This document shows, in pieces, positions 55,565-64,000 of a stretch of 64,000 nucleotides of DNA. The number at the start of each line of letters is the position of its first letter. Position 1 is the stretch's first letter. The notes below the pieces were generated by a model that saw only the letters and a list, made by a program, of their open reading frames with translations, was not told the origin of the DNA and did no database searches. The DNA lies in contig CM046878.1 in the NCBI GenBank assembly GCA_025667525.1, positions 402,869,275-402,933,274 on the forward strand. The letters are read 5' to 3'. The DNA is from Glebionis coronaria (Eukaryota; Streptophyta; Magnoliopsida; Asterales; Asteraceae). Made by a program: the position numbers and the translations under genes.

Positions 55565-55586
55565 ATGGGTGTTTACACACCTATCA
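55565..55586 (-). other. LTR-terminal hairpin, element VIII
   Basis: Minus strand GATAGGTGT-GTAA-ACACCCATC: same GTAA loop as VI but GC pairs where VI has AT pairs, with one mismatch. Confidence 0.75.
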
Positions 55587-55587
55587 A

Positions 55588-57533
55588 ATCCCCTACACTT
55601 AACCATTGCCATGCCCTCATGCAATGCTTAGTGATAAAGCAATTTTACACTTTTCTCATAATCAATCAACCTTGGCCTTATTAAAGTTCTACTAAGCAAA
55701 AATTAAAGTACTAAGAGAGATTAAGACTTTTAAAGTAAACAAAAGGATAGAAAACCATTTTCACTTGAAAATAGCTATATGGAAATAACTTGCAAAGAGA
55801 TCAAGGACTTACATTAGGGCTTCGGTGCTGCAAAGATTTGTCACCCTCAAGTTTCACGTTCCCCAAACTAAGCTTAAAAACGAGATCATTGTTATTATAA
55901 GTTAGTAAATCAAACACTTACACACATGGCTTAATTATATGCTTAAACTCCCTTATTCCTAGGTGTATCTCTTATATTTTATTTTTGTCTTAGAATGATC
56001 ATGAAGATGCATTTTTTGACTTATTTCAATAGTTTATTTAGGCTGAAAGCAAAGTAGGACGATTTGATCAATAGTTAGCTAAAGGACAAAATCTATTAAA
56101 ACTGCTTCTCGGGATATCAAAAAGTTCATATCTTGGCATAACTCGGTTCATGATTTGAGACCTTTCTCGGGCCGATATTTGGCATGTACTTCATACTTCA
56201 TATCTTCAAGAGACGTTCATGAGATAATGGTCTTCTCTTCGTTATAGAGTTTCTTCACTTGGAGACTTTTGAGGGGTACTCCAACTTTGTTGACCACGAC
56301 TTCATGATTATTTCTTCAATCTCTAATTGGGATTTTGAGATACAACGATCCGCCTCCTTTTCGGACTTGGATCTATTTATCCTTATACCTTGTTAGGGTC
56401 TTTTCGGATAGACTTCTCCATGATCTTTATGGGAGTTGATTGCTTTTCGTCGTGAGTCTTGATCCTTCATATTGATCTAGGGAATAATGCTTTTCACATC
56501 ACTTAGGATCTTCAGCAATAAAATTGAATCCTCATGCCTTGTTAGGGCCTTTTCGGACTCGCCAATCTTCGCGCCCCGCTTCATAAGTTATGCCTTGGCT
56601 ATGAACTCTTATCATTACCGAGCAACTTTTAAACGATCTTGGGCTAGAAGCTAAGTAACTTTTCAAATCGTACGACCTTACTTATTGCAGATAAATTATT
56701 AGCAAGTGATGGGAGAATTGGAAAATAATTACACCAAGTGAGCTTGTGCAAGAATACCGACTTATAATTGACTCTATCATTTCTCATTCTCCACAATTTA
56801 AAATCTCAAGTAATGAGACTCGTGGATACTTAGCCTAATAAACCAATTAAGGTCTACATGGTTAAGGATACTGGCTAGAATAAACTTGAATAAGTCTATT
56901 CGGATTGAGTCAAAATAAACGCAACGGGCCTAATATGTCAAAGATTTCTAAACTAGCTACACCACTTTATTAATATTTTTGAATTTATTGCGGGATATAT
57001 ACATATGAAAGTAACGATAAAAATTTAAAAATTACAACTAAATGGCCAAAGTTCATTAAAAATTTGAAAAATGTTGAAAAAGATGATTTTCCGGTTAAAT
57101 GAAGGCATTTTCATGGAAAAGTCCACTTAAAGCTTTCGATAGAAGTCCCCCCCTACACTTAAGATAAACATTGTCCTCAATGTTTAAGCATGTGGGAAAA
57201 GTCTCCCCTACACTTAGGACATTGTGCGCGTTGGTTAAATCAAGATAAGGAAGAGACGACTAAAGTGATCAATTTCAAATGTGAGTATGAAGAAAATTGA
57301 ATCACGATAGTTGAGAGATAGAACCGGATTTCGGATAACACGGGAGCACGGTTCTTCAAAGGTTCCAAAAGTGCATTCATCCCTGTAATCACATCACCAC
57401 ACAAATACAAACACCTATAGAAGTCCCCCCCCTACACTTAGGAGGTTAAAACGAAGAGGGATAGATTCTCGGGCTGCCTCCCGAGGAGCGCTTGTTTTTT
57501 ATAACCGAGTCACGAGCCTGACTCGACCCAAAA
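55588..57533 (-). other. 3' noncoding region of element VIII with repeated polypurine motifs
   Basis: No gene and no envelope-like frame. AAGTGTAGGGG (minus) lies next to the LTR (55591-55602) and again at 57147-57161, 57205-57216 and 57425-57440. The hairpin at 57165-57186 equals that of VI. Conserved block at about 56765-56895. Confidence 0.75.
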
Positions 57534-57875
57534 TTAGTTCATGGGGAACGTGGTGAGGGATGAAATCATCTCCTGAGAGATGTCCTCACCAAAGTACAAC
57601 TTCACTCGTTGGCCATTCACCTTAAAATTCGGTCCATTAGGTTGAGCGAGCTCGAGAGTACCATATGGAAAAATTTGGGCAATGGTGAATGGGCCGGACC
57701 AACGAGATTTTAGCTTGCCCGAAAAGATTTTCAACCGAGAGTTAAAGAGTAAAACTTTGTCTCCAACTTGGAACTCTCGGTTCTTAATCTTAGATTCGTG
57801 AATGAGCTTAGTCTTCTCCTTATAGATCAAAGACTTTTCATAAGCCTCATTACGGAGTTCATTCAGCTCATTGAG
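57534..57875 (-). pseudogene. Integrase C-terminal part, separated by one stop
   Basis: In frame with the pol gene: after LRKI a TAA, then LNELNELRNEAYEKSLIYKE, FQVGDKVLLFNSRLKIF, KLKSRWSGPFTIAQIFPYGT and FKVNGQRVKLYFGEDI, ending at a stop at 57534. The stop is in a position where CAA (Gln) is likely, so a single C-to-T change would explain it. The segment is the GPY/F-like tail of Athila integrase. Confidence 0.85.
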
Positions 57876-60638
57876 TTAGATCTTGCGTAGGTCACCGGCT
57901 TTGTTGATATCAAAATTAGCCCACTTCAAGGCCCAGTAAGCCTTGTGCTCCAACTCAATGGGGAGGTGGCATGCTTTCTGGTACACGAGATGATATGGTG
58001 TACAACCAATCGGAGTCTTGTATGCAGTACGAAAAGCCCACAAAGCATCATCAAGTTTATCAGCCCATGAGGCACGATGCACTCCCACGGTTCTTTCCAG
58101 AATTCGCTTTAATCCTCGGTTAGAGATTTCAGCCTGGCCATTAGTTTGTGGGTGGTAGGCGGTGGAAAGACGATGATTTACACCGTACTTAGCCATAACT
58201 CTTGCGAATTGGTCATTGCAAAAATGAGTCCCGCGATCACTAATAATGGCGCGAGGCACACCGAATCTAGCGAATAGAGATTTCAAAAAGTTACAAACCA
58301 CCCTTGCGTCACTATTAGGTAAAGCTTTGGCTTCAACCCACTTTGAAACGTAGTCAACGGCTACAAGGATGTATTTGTTTCCTTTAGAGGAAGGGAATGG
58401 CCCCATAAAGTCGATACCCCAAACATCAAAAATTTCACATTCTTGAATGAAATTCTGAGGCATCTCGTCTTTATGTGTGATCTTGCCTTGTTTTTGGCAA
58501 GCATCACAACGTTTAACCATATTGTGAGCGTCACGATATATGGTGGGCCAATAAAATCCCGAATCAAACACTTTTTTGGCGGTGTAGTTGGGACCAAAGT
58601 GACCACCGGTGGGTCCTTTGTGGCAAGCGTCAAGGATTTCCAAAGCTGCCGGTCCATCAACACATCGGCGAATAATCAAGTCGGCATATTGTTTGAATAG
58701 GTAAGGGTCGTCCCAGAAATAATGTTCAACATCTTTAAAGAACTTTTTCTTTTGTTGGGATGTTAACCCTTCCTTGAGAATTCCACCCGCCAAGTAGTTT
58801 GCAATATCCGCAAACCACGGGGTTTCATCAGAATTCGAATTGATAGACATTAAGGTCTCCAAGGGGAAAGAATCATTTATTTCTTTGTTCGGATGATCCC
58901 CTTGGTAAGGATCCTCAAGTCTACTGAGATGATCCGCGGCTAGGTTTTCAGCTCCTTTTTTATCGCGAATTTCGATTTTAAATTCTTGGAGAAGCAAAAC
59001 CCAGCGAAGAAGTCTTGGTTTGGAATCTTGCTTTGTCAACAAGTACTTCAACGCGGAATGATCGGTGTAAACGATTGTGGTGGAAAGGACAAGATAGGGG
59101 CGGAACTTTTCAAAGACATAGACAACAGCTAAAAGCTCTTTTTCGGTTGTCGTGTAATGCAATTGAGCCCCCGTCATTGTCTTGCTAGCGTAATGGATTG
59201 GTTGGAAGTGTTTGTTCACTCTTTGTCCCAGAACCGCTCCAATAGCAAAATCACTAGCATCGCACATCAACTCAAAGGGCAGCTCCCAATTAGGGGTAAC
59301 CAAGACGGGTGCCTTAGTTAGCTTATCCTTAAGCGAGTTGAAGGCTTCAAGACACTCTTTGGAAAAGATAAAAGGAGTATCTTTTTCCAAGAGGTGGGTC
59401 ATCGGGCGAGCGATTTGAGAAAAATCTTTGATGAATCGACGGTAGAAGCCCGCATGACCCAGAAAACTTCTCACACCCTTCACGGTTAAAGGTGGAGGCA
59501 ACTTAGCGATAACATCGACTTTAGCACGGTCTACTTCAAGACCGGCTTTGGAAATCTTGTGTCCTAGCACGATGCCTTCTTTTACCATAAAATGGCATTT
59601 TTCCCAATTCAGAACAAGGCGAGTGTCTTCGCACCGCTTAAGCATACGTTCCAAATTGGCAAGGCAAGAAGAGAAGGAATCCCCGAAGACCGAGAAATCA
59701 TCCATGAAGACTTCCATGGTTTGTTCAACCATGTCATGGAAGATAGCTAACATGCACCTTTGGAAAGTCCCGGGGGCATTGCATAAGCCAAAAGGCATTC
59801 TTTTGTAAGCAAATGTGCCATAGGGACAAGTGAATGTTGTCTTCTCTTGATCTTGGGGATCGATGGGTATTTGGAAATAACCCGAGAAACCATCAAGAAA
59901 GCAGTAATATTCATTACCCGCTAAACGTTCAAGCATTTGGTCCATAAAAGGTAGAGGGAAATGATCCTTTCTCGTGGCATCATTGAGTTTGCGGTAGTCT
60001 ATACAAACTCTCCACCCAGTAACGAGACGAGTGGAAATCAACTCGTTGTGTTCATTGGGAACAACGGTTATTCCGCCCTTCTTGGGCACACAATGGACTG
60101 GACTAACCCATGGTGAATCCGAAATAGGATAAATCATACCCGCATCAAGAAGTTTGATAACCTCTGTTTTGATGACTTCATGGATTTTTGGATTCACCCT
60201 TCGTTGGCTTTGAATTGTGGGCTTAAAGTCGTCCTCCATGACAATTTTGTGTGTGCAGAAGTGAGGATCAATTCCGCGAATATCAGAAATTTTCCAAGCA
60301 ATTGCCTTCTTATGATCTTTAAGCACGGCGATGAGGCGAGTTTTCTCTTCTTCTTTCAAGTCCTTCGCGATAATGACGGGCGACTTCTTCTCTTCTTCAA
60401 GGAACACGTACTCGAGATGAGGCGGCAACTCCTTAAGTTCTAAATCTGGGGGGTTTTCGATAGGAGGCGTTTTCAAAGTTGGAGCATCGATAGCAATGAC
60501 CGTGGGAGATGGTGGAGAAGGATTGTCTTCGTTGAGAAGGTTTTCAAAGAAATGCATGTCTTCATCCCCATTGGTGGGAGAATCGTCACTTGCTAAGTTC
60601 ACATCTCCCATGGTGGCTTCAAGATCTTTCCAAAACAA
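57876..60638 (-). CDS. pol: Athila-type reverse transcriptase-RNase H-integrase (920 residues, open)
   Basis: One open frame. RT spans about 150-395: [32 protein letters not shown] (Asp 249), [16 protein letters not shown] and FMDDFSVFG (Asp 313 and 314). RNase H follows at about 455-575: [14 protein letters not shown] (Asp 460), [11 protein letters not shown] (Glu 501), [10 protein letters not shown] (Asp 526) and ADHLSRLE. Integrase has zinc ligands His 673 and His 680 region with Cys 711 and 714, then the core Asp 743 (GIDFMGPFP), Asp 801 (SDRGTHF) and Glu 837 ([15 protein letters not shown]), spaced D-x57-D-x35-E. The first Met is probably not a true start, since gag-protease lies upstream with two stops between. 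Copies RNA to DNA and inserts it. Confidence 0.93.
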   Translation of the reverse strand: MFWKDLEATMGDVNLASDDSPTNGDEDMHFFENLLNEDNPSPPSPTVIAIDAPTLKTPPIENPPDLELKELPPHLEYVFLEEEKKSPVIIAKDLKEEEKTRLIAVLKDHKKAIAWKISDIRGIDPHFCTHKIVMEDDFKPTIQSQRRVNPKIHEVIKTEVIKLLDAGMIYPISDSPWVSPVHCVPKKGGITVVPNEHNELISTRLVTGWRVCIDYRKLNDATRKDHFPLPFMDQMLERLAGNEYYCFLDGFSGYFQIPIDPQDQEKTTFTCPYGTFAYKRMPFGLCNAPGTFQRCMLAIFHDMVEQTMEVFMDDFSVFGDSFSSCLANLERMLKRCEDTRLVLNWEKCHFMVKEGIVLGHKISKAGLEVDRAKVDVIAKLPPPLTVKGVRSFLGHAGFYRRFIKDFSQIARPMTHLLEKDTPFIFSKECLEAFNSLKDKLTKAPVLVTPNWELPFELMCDASDFAIGAVLGQRVNKHFQPIHYASKTMTGAQLHYTTTEKELLAVVYVFEKFRPYLVLSTTIVYTDHSALKYLLTKQDSKPRLLRWVLLLQEFKIEIRDKKGAENLAADHLSRLEDPYQGDHPNKEINDSFPLETLMSINSNSDETPWFADIANYLAGGILKEGLTSQQKKKFFKDVEHYFWDDPYLFKQYADLIIRRCVDGPAALEILDACHKGPTGGHFGPNYTAKKVFDSGFYWPTIYRDAHNMVKRCDACQKQGKITHKDEMPQNFIQECEIFDVWGIDFMGPFPSSKGNKYILVAVDYVSKWVEAKALPNSDARVVCNFLKSLFARFGVPRAIISDRGTHFCNDQFARVMAKYGVNHRLSTAYHPQTNGQAEISNRGLKRILERTVGVHRASWADKLDDALWAFRTAYKTPIGCTPYHLVYQKACHLPIELEHKAYWALKWANFDINKAGDLRKI

Positions 60639-60794
60639 ATCACTTTCTCCAAAGAGAGACAGTGATGAATCAATAGAGGAAACGGTTTCAACATTAGGAA
60701 GAGAGGTAGGAATATTTTTACAAGCATCATTAAAGTGTTCTTAACAAGCCTCATCCAGAACGTCAATACAATTAACACTCTCGTATGAATAAGG
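60639..60794 (-). pseudogene. Gag-protease to RT linker with two stops
   Basis: In frame between the protease and pol frames: after KLSK a TAA, then SVNCIDVLDEAC, a second TAA, and EHFNDACKN leading to [18 protein letters not shown]. Element II has KHIDVLDKEV...ILDEVCGEYFHE here, so both stops interrupt once-coding sequence. Confidence 0.75.
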
Positions 60795-61892
60795 TTATTT
60801 AGACAACTTTCCCATGTTGAAGACGATTTTATTGTCACCCACTCTCATGATAAGCTCACCGGCTTCAACATCGATGAGAGTGCGACCGGTCCTCAAGAAT
60901 GGACGACCCACGATCAAGGGAACACGAGGGTCCATCTCGTAGTCGACGACGACGAAATCGGCAGGAAAAGTGAATTTGTCGACTCCTACAAAGACGTCTT
61001 CGGCTATCCCCACTGGATAAGCAACCGTACGGTTAGCTAATTCCAAAGTCATTTTGGTGGGGACTAGCTCAGGGAGAGATAATTGCTTCCAAACGCTTAG
61101 AGGCATTAGATTAATACTGGCACCTAGATCGGCTAGGGCCATGCAATTCTCTACTCCCGGGAAATTGCAAGGGATTAAGAAACGACCCGGATTACCAAGC
61201 TTGGTTGGCAATTTCCTTAAGAGCACTGCAGAGCAATTCTCATTAAGTTGGGTGTTGGCAATATCAAGAAGCTTTTCCTTGTCACTCAGAAGATCTTTAA
61301 ACATTTTCGCGTACTTAGGCATGTGAGCGAGAGCCTCAGCGAAGGAGATGTTAAAATTCAATTGTTTGAACATTTTAAGAAAGTTCGAAACTTGAATATC
61401 GTCCTTGCTTTTGAGCTTCTCTTTCCTCAACCTAGATGGATAAGGTATATTGGAAGAAGAGGAAGGCTTTGGGAGAATAGGATCACTCACATCCTTGGGT
61501 GGAGGAGGGGTAGAAGTAAGAGGTGGAGAAATTGGGGAAGGAGAAGGATGAGGGATAGGAGCAGGTGACTCGTTTTCCTTAGTCACAATCACCGGTGGAG
61601 GTATAGGAAGCTCGGGTTCCTTGGTACCTTTGCCACTGCAAGTGGTGATTGCTTTCATCTTCCCTCTTGGATTCGCAACGGTGTTACTCGGAAGAGTACC
61701 CGAAGAAAAGGGTTGATTACCTTGGAAGAAACTAGCCATCATGTTTTTTAAGTCATTAGTTTGACTATCCAAAGTGTTTCGCATATCAGCTCTCAGATCG
61801 TTCCCTTGTTTGACCAGGTCTGCTTTCAAATTGAGCACTTCCCGCTGAAGATTTCCCACGATCACATCGTTAGTCCTCATGTAGGTTTCCAC
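60795..61892 (-). CDS. Gag tail and aspartic protease, element VIII (365 residues)
   Basis: Residues 1-60 look like a coiled coil (VIVGNLQREVLNLKADLVKQ). Then come GTLPSNTVANPRGKMKAITT and a Pro/Ser-rich linker to about 150. From 150 is the conserved ISFAEALAHMPKYAKMFKDL, and from about 245 the protease: CMALADLGASINLMPLSVW (D-L-G catalytic loop), MTLELANRTVAYPVG and PLIVGRPFLRTGRTLIDV. Ends at the TAA after GKLSK. Releases mature proteins in the particle. Open, but upstream gag is broken. Confidence 0.85.
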   Translation of the reverse strand: METYMRTNDVIVGNLQREVLNLKADLVKQGNDLRADMRNTLDSQTNDLKNMMASFFQGNQPFSSGTLPSNTVANPRGKMKAITTCSGKGTKEPELPIPPPVIVTKENESPAPIPHPSPSPISPPLTSTPPPPKDVSDPILPKPSSSSNIPYPSRLRKEKLKSKDDIQVSNFLKMFKQLNFNISFAEALAHMPKYAKMFKDLLSDKEKLLDIANTQLNENCSAVLLRKLPTKLGNPGRFLIPCNFPGVENCMALADLGASINLMPLSVWKQLSLPELVPTKMTLELANRTVAYPVGIAEDVFVGVDKFTFPADFVVVDYEMDPRVPLIVGRPFLRTGRTLIDVEAGELIMRVGDNKIVFNMGKLSK

Positions 61893-62623
61893 TTCTTGGT
61901 GTAAAGCGGTGGGTTGGTTGGGAGGAACATTATATGCGGGTGGTTGATAAGCAGGTTGCTGGTAAACTTGGTTATTTCTTTGAGGTGGTTGTGGTTGTTT
62001 GTGAGGTGGTATGTATCGTGTACGAGGTTGTTGTTGTTGTTGAGGAGATTGAGGTTTTGTTTTTGGTTTGGGTTGTTTGGTGGAAAACCAGGTGGTGAGA
62101 GATAGTTGTTAGAGCGGTAGCTAAGCAAGTTACGGTCACCTTGAGTTCGAGCTTGATAGGCAGGTTGAGGATAGGTGCCATAAGCTGCATTCACATTCTC
62201 AGAAGGGTAGTCTTGGGTGGCAGTACAAGTGGTGTAAGAGTGAGGACCCCCACATATCTCGCATGGTTGGCTAACGGCATTGACTTGAGCGTCTTTAGCG
62301 TTTCTAGCGTTGATGTTGTTGGTGTTGATGGCGGTTTGGGTAGCAAGCGATTCAAGAAGCGTAGTGATTTTGTCAAGTCGCTTATCGCTGTCACTAGTAC
62401 TAGCACTAGCAACATTGTCCGAACACTCTTGGTTTGCACACGAGACTTATTCTCAATTATATCACAAGCAGCATTGGAAGTCTTAGCCAAAAGATTACCC
62501 CCCCGAGGCACTGTTTAGTGAATCTTGGTCATTCATGCTTAAACCATTGTAAAAAGTGTTAATTTGGTGCACTTTGGTAAAACCATGTTGTGGGCATTTT
62601 CTTAAAAGATCTTTAAAACGATC
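61893..62623 (-). pseudogene. Gag C-terminal half, element VIII, frameshifted
   Basis: Pieces in different frames: KVHQINTFYNGL near 62560; a run of seven G (minus) near 62500 that shifts AxGGNLLAKT; NKSRVQTKSVRT then a lost base near 62415; the zinc-binding CEICGGPHSYTTC near 62230-62270; YRSNNYLSPPGFPPN near 62080-62125; another frame change near 62040; then a Gln/Pro-rich tail. At least three frameshifts. Confidence 0.75.
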
Positions 62624-63211
62624 TCAAGATTCACTAAACGACTCGTCATACTTTTGTTCAAAATTGATAATTTCATTCCGCAAAGCGGTAGTACAAGAGG
62701 GTGGGAAAAAGTAATTGACAAACTTGGTCTCCAAATCCGTCCACGAAAGAATACTCTGTGGTGGTTCCTTAGCAAGCCAATGCCGGGCTTGCCCCTCTAA
62801 AGAAAAGGGAAAAAGTTGTAAACGGATAACCTCTTGTGGAACACCATTGAATTTGACCGTATTGGTGAGTTGCAAGAATCTCTTGATGTGGTCATGTGGA
62901 TCATCAATGATACGCCCCAAGAATGGTTGAGCAGAGACCATCTGGATAAAGCCGGATTTGAGCTCAAAATTGTTGGCTGCAATCGCTGGTATAACAATTG
63001 GATCATTGTTGCCATCTACATGTGCTTGCAGAAGTTCAATCATCGGGCTATTATCCGGTAGAGGCTCATTGTTGTTATTATTGTTGTTGAAAGGTGGATT
63101 GTTGTTGTTATTATTGTTTTGAGGTGGGATATTATTGTTGTTTTGTACACCGGCCATGTCTAAATCTTCGAGAGGCTCGGGCTCTTGATAAGACGTTGAT
63201 CGTGTACGCAT
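62624..63211 (-). pseudogene. Gag N-terminal half, element VIII
   Basis: Starts MRTRSTSYQEPEPLEDLDM at 63211, using the MxTR start common to the family. An Asn-rich spacer follows (runs of N at residues 24-50), then SPMIELLQAHVDGNNDPIVI, DDPHDHIKRFLQLTNTVKF, LQLFPFSLEGQARHWLAKE and FFPPSCTTALRNEIINFE. It ends at TGA after FSES, where relatives have Trp (SESWDRFKEL), so TGG to TGA. Confidence 0.85.
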
Positions 63212-63404
63212 GCACCTGCAAAAGAACTAACAAGGCAAAAACAAAGCAGAAATATTTTTGGTTTTTATGTTTTTTTATTTTTTTTGGATTTTTGAAAATT
63301 TTATATTTTTTTGGGTTTTTGAAAATTTTTGTGAAAAAGTAACGTTCACGGTGAACGGATCCCAAAATCCAAGTTCTCACAAAAACTGTTGATCTTAACG
63401 AGAA
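63212..63404 (-). other. Untranslated leader of element VIII
   Basis: Short, about 190 bases, rich in A on the element strand. Carries the conserved 20-mer at 63353-63372 within a GTTCAC-G-GTGAAC inverted repeat on one side. Much shorter than the leaders of II, III and VI. Confidence 0.7.
63353..63372 (-). promoter_or_regulatory. Conserved leader motif TTGGATTTTGGGATCCGTTC (element VIII)
   Basis: Identical to 10279-10298 and 44194-44213. Confidence 0.75.
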
Positions 63405-63422
63405 GAGCCGGCAGCGGCGCCA
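63405..63422 (-). promoter_or_regulatory. Primer binding site of element VIII
   Basis: TGGCGCCGCTGCCGGCTC on the minus strand, two bases from the LTR; Athila/Tat type. Confidence 0.88.
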
Positions 63423-63424
63423 TT

Positions 63425-64000
63425 TGATACTCTGATTTTGCAATGGGCTCTAGATTCTCTCAGTATCCTCTCGAATTGATTACAGCTTAAAGTGGAATGA
63501 TTGTTCTTGGTTGCTAAAAAGAGGGTTGGTTTTCTAATCTACTAAAAGTTTAAATGAACTAAATTATAGACTTAAATTCAAAACAATTAATTTAATGACA
63601 ATTAATGAAAGTAGAATTAAAATTAAAACATAAATATAAAATGACAAAACAGTAAGTATCACTTAAAAATGCTAAAAGGAAATTGATTCGGAAAATTCTT
63701 ACTGATTCGGAACTTTCACCCGGAAGTTTACTCGGAAGATTGATCCGGAACTTGCTGACCCGGAACTTTTGGCTCGAAAGTTTATACGGAACTTCACTCG
63801 GAACTTCACTCGAAACTTTCCTCGGAACTTCTCCCGGAACTTTGGTCGGAACTTTGATCCGGAAGTTTATCCGGAACTTTCGTTCGGAAGTTTATCCGGA
63901 ACTTTCGTTCGGAAGTTTATCCGGAACTTTCGTTCGGAAGTTCACTCGGAACTATTGATTCGGAAGTCGATCCGAAAGTTTATCCGGAACTTGGTTCGGA
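63425..64000 (-). repeat. 5' LTR of element VIII, inner 576 bases
   Basis: Matches 54010-54590 closely, including the minisatellite. The outer part is past the window edge. Confidence 0.92.

Larger units (their letters stand above)
54010..55587 (-). repeat. 3' LTR of element VIII
   Basis: 1578 bases with TG...CA ends: plus strand TGATACTCTGATTTTG to ACACACCTATCA. Contains the minisatellite at 54272, TATATAAA on the minus strand at 55135-55142, and the terminal hairpin at 55565-55586. Confidence 0.92.
54010..64000 (-). mobile_element. Element VIII: nearly complete Athila-type retrotransposon
   Basis: Minus strand: 5' LTR (63425 to beyond 64000), PBS, leader, gag, protease, RT-RNase H-integrase, 3' noncoding region, and 3' LTR (55587-54010). 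The RT ([28 protein letters not shown]) and the PBS are Athila-type. Length up to the window edge is 9.99 kb; the full element should be about 11 kb if the LTRs match. No envelope-like frame lies between integrase and LTR. The visible LTR parts differ at about a dozen sites in 576 bases. It is inserted in element VII. Confidence 0.92.

Noticed and set aside
55588..57533. Envelope-like gene downstream of integrase in element VIII
   Set aside because: Some Athila elements have one, but no frame with a signal peptide or membrane segments is seen here.
59212..60744. Plus-strand frames opposite the pol gene of VIII
   Set aside because: Shadows of the 920-residue minus-strand gene; no motifs of their own.

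Overview
The whole window is repetitive plant DNA, and I see no host gene in it. It is a stack of long terminal repeat (LTR) retrotransposons nested up to four deep. The host is a flowering plant: plant-type Athila-like elements, chromoviruses and a Sirevirus-like element are all present. The AT-rich leaders and LTRs suit a eudicot with a large genome. I cannot name the species.

Eight elements (I-VIII) can be separated by their LTR ends, primer binding sites (PBS), polypurine tracts (PPT) and target duplications. I (+, 1-6167) is a decayed chromovirus (Ty3/gypsy) ending in a 3.0 kb LTR. It sits inside II (-, 6168-13347), an Athila-like gag-protease element without visible reverse transcriptase. 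III (+, from 13348) is another Athila-like element with a 4.0 kb 5' LTR and a broken gag. IV (+, 19877-49926 and beyond) is a chromovirus of the same family as I, inserted in the gag region of III. IV was itself hit three times. V (-, 22358-31925) is a Sirevirus-like non-autonomous element in its 5' LTR (duplication CTATT). VI (-, 35528-46974) is an Athila-like gag-protease element in its pol gene (duplication ACTAC). VII (-, from 49927) lies in its 3' LTR. VIII (-, from 54010) is a nearly complete Athila-type element inserted in VII. The far ends of III, IV, VII and VIII lie outside the window.

VIII has an open 920-residue RT-RNase H-integrase frame with all catalytic residues, but its gag is broken. 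IV has recognisable gag, protease, RT, RNase H, integrase and chromodomain, but all are damaged. II and VI encode only gag and protease, followed by a shared C-terminal extension of unknown role. V encodes one 420-residue protein and no pol. Elements without pol would have to borrow enzymes from relatives.

The best leads are: three apparent mini-introns in the chromovirus gag (IV); five palindromic modules with compensating changes in V; a tRNA-like antisense Pol III-type module in the LTRs of VI and VII; a conserved C-terminal domain in II and VI that replaces pol; a reiterated polypurine motif in VI and VIII; and a 22-bp palindrome conserved by compensating changes in I and IV, beside which VII inserted. 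LTR divergences are from comparison by eye and are approximate.
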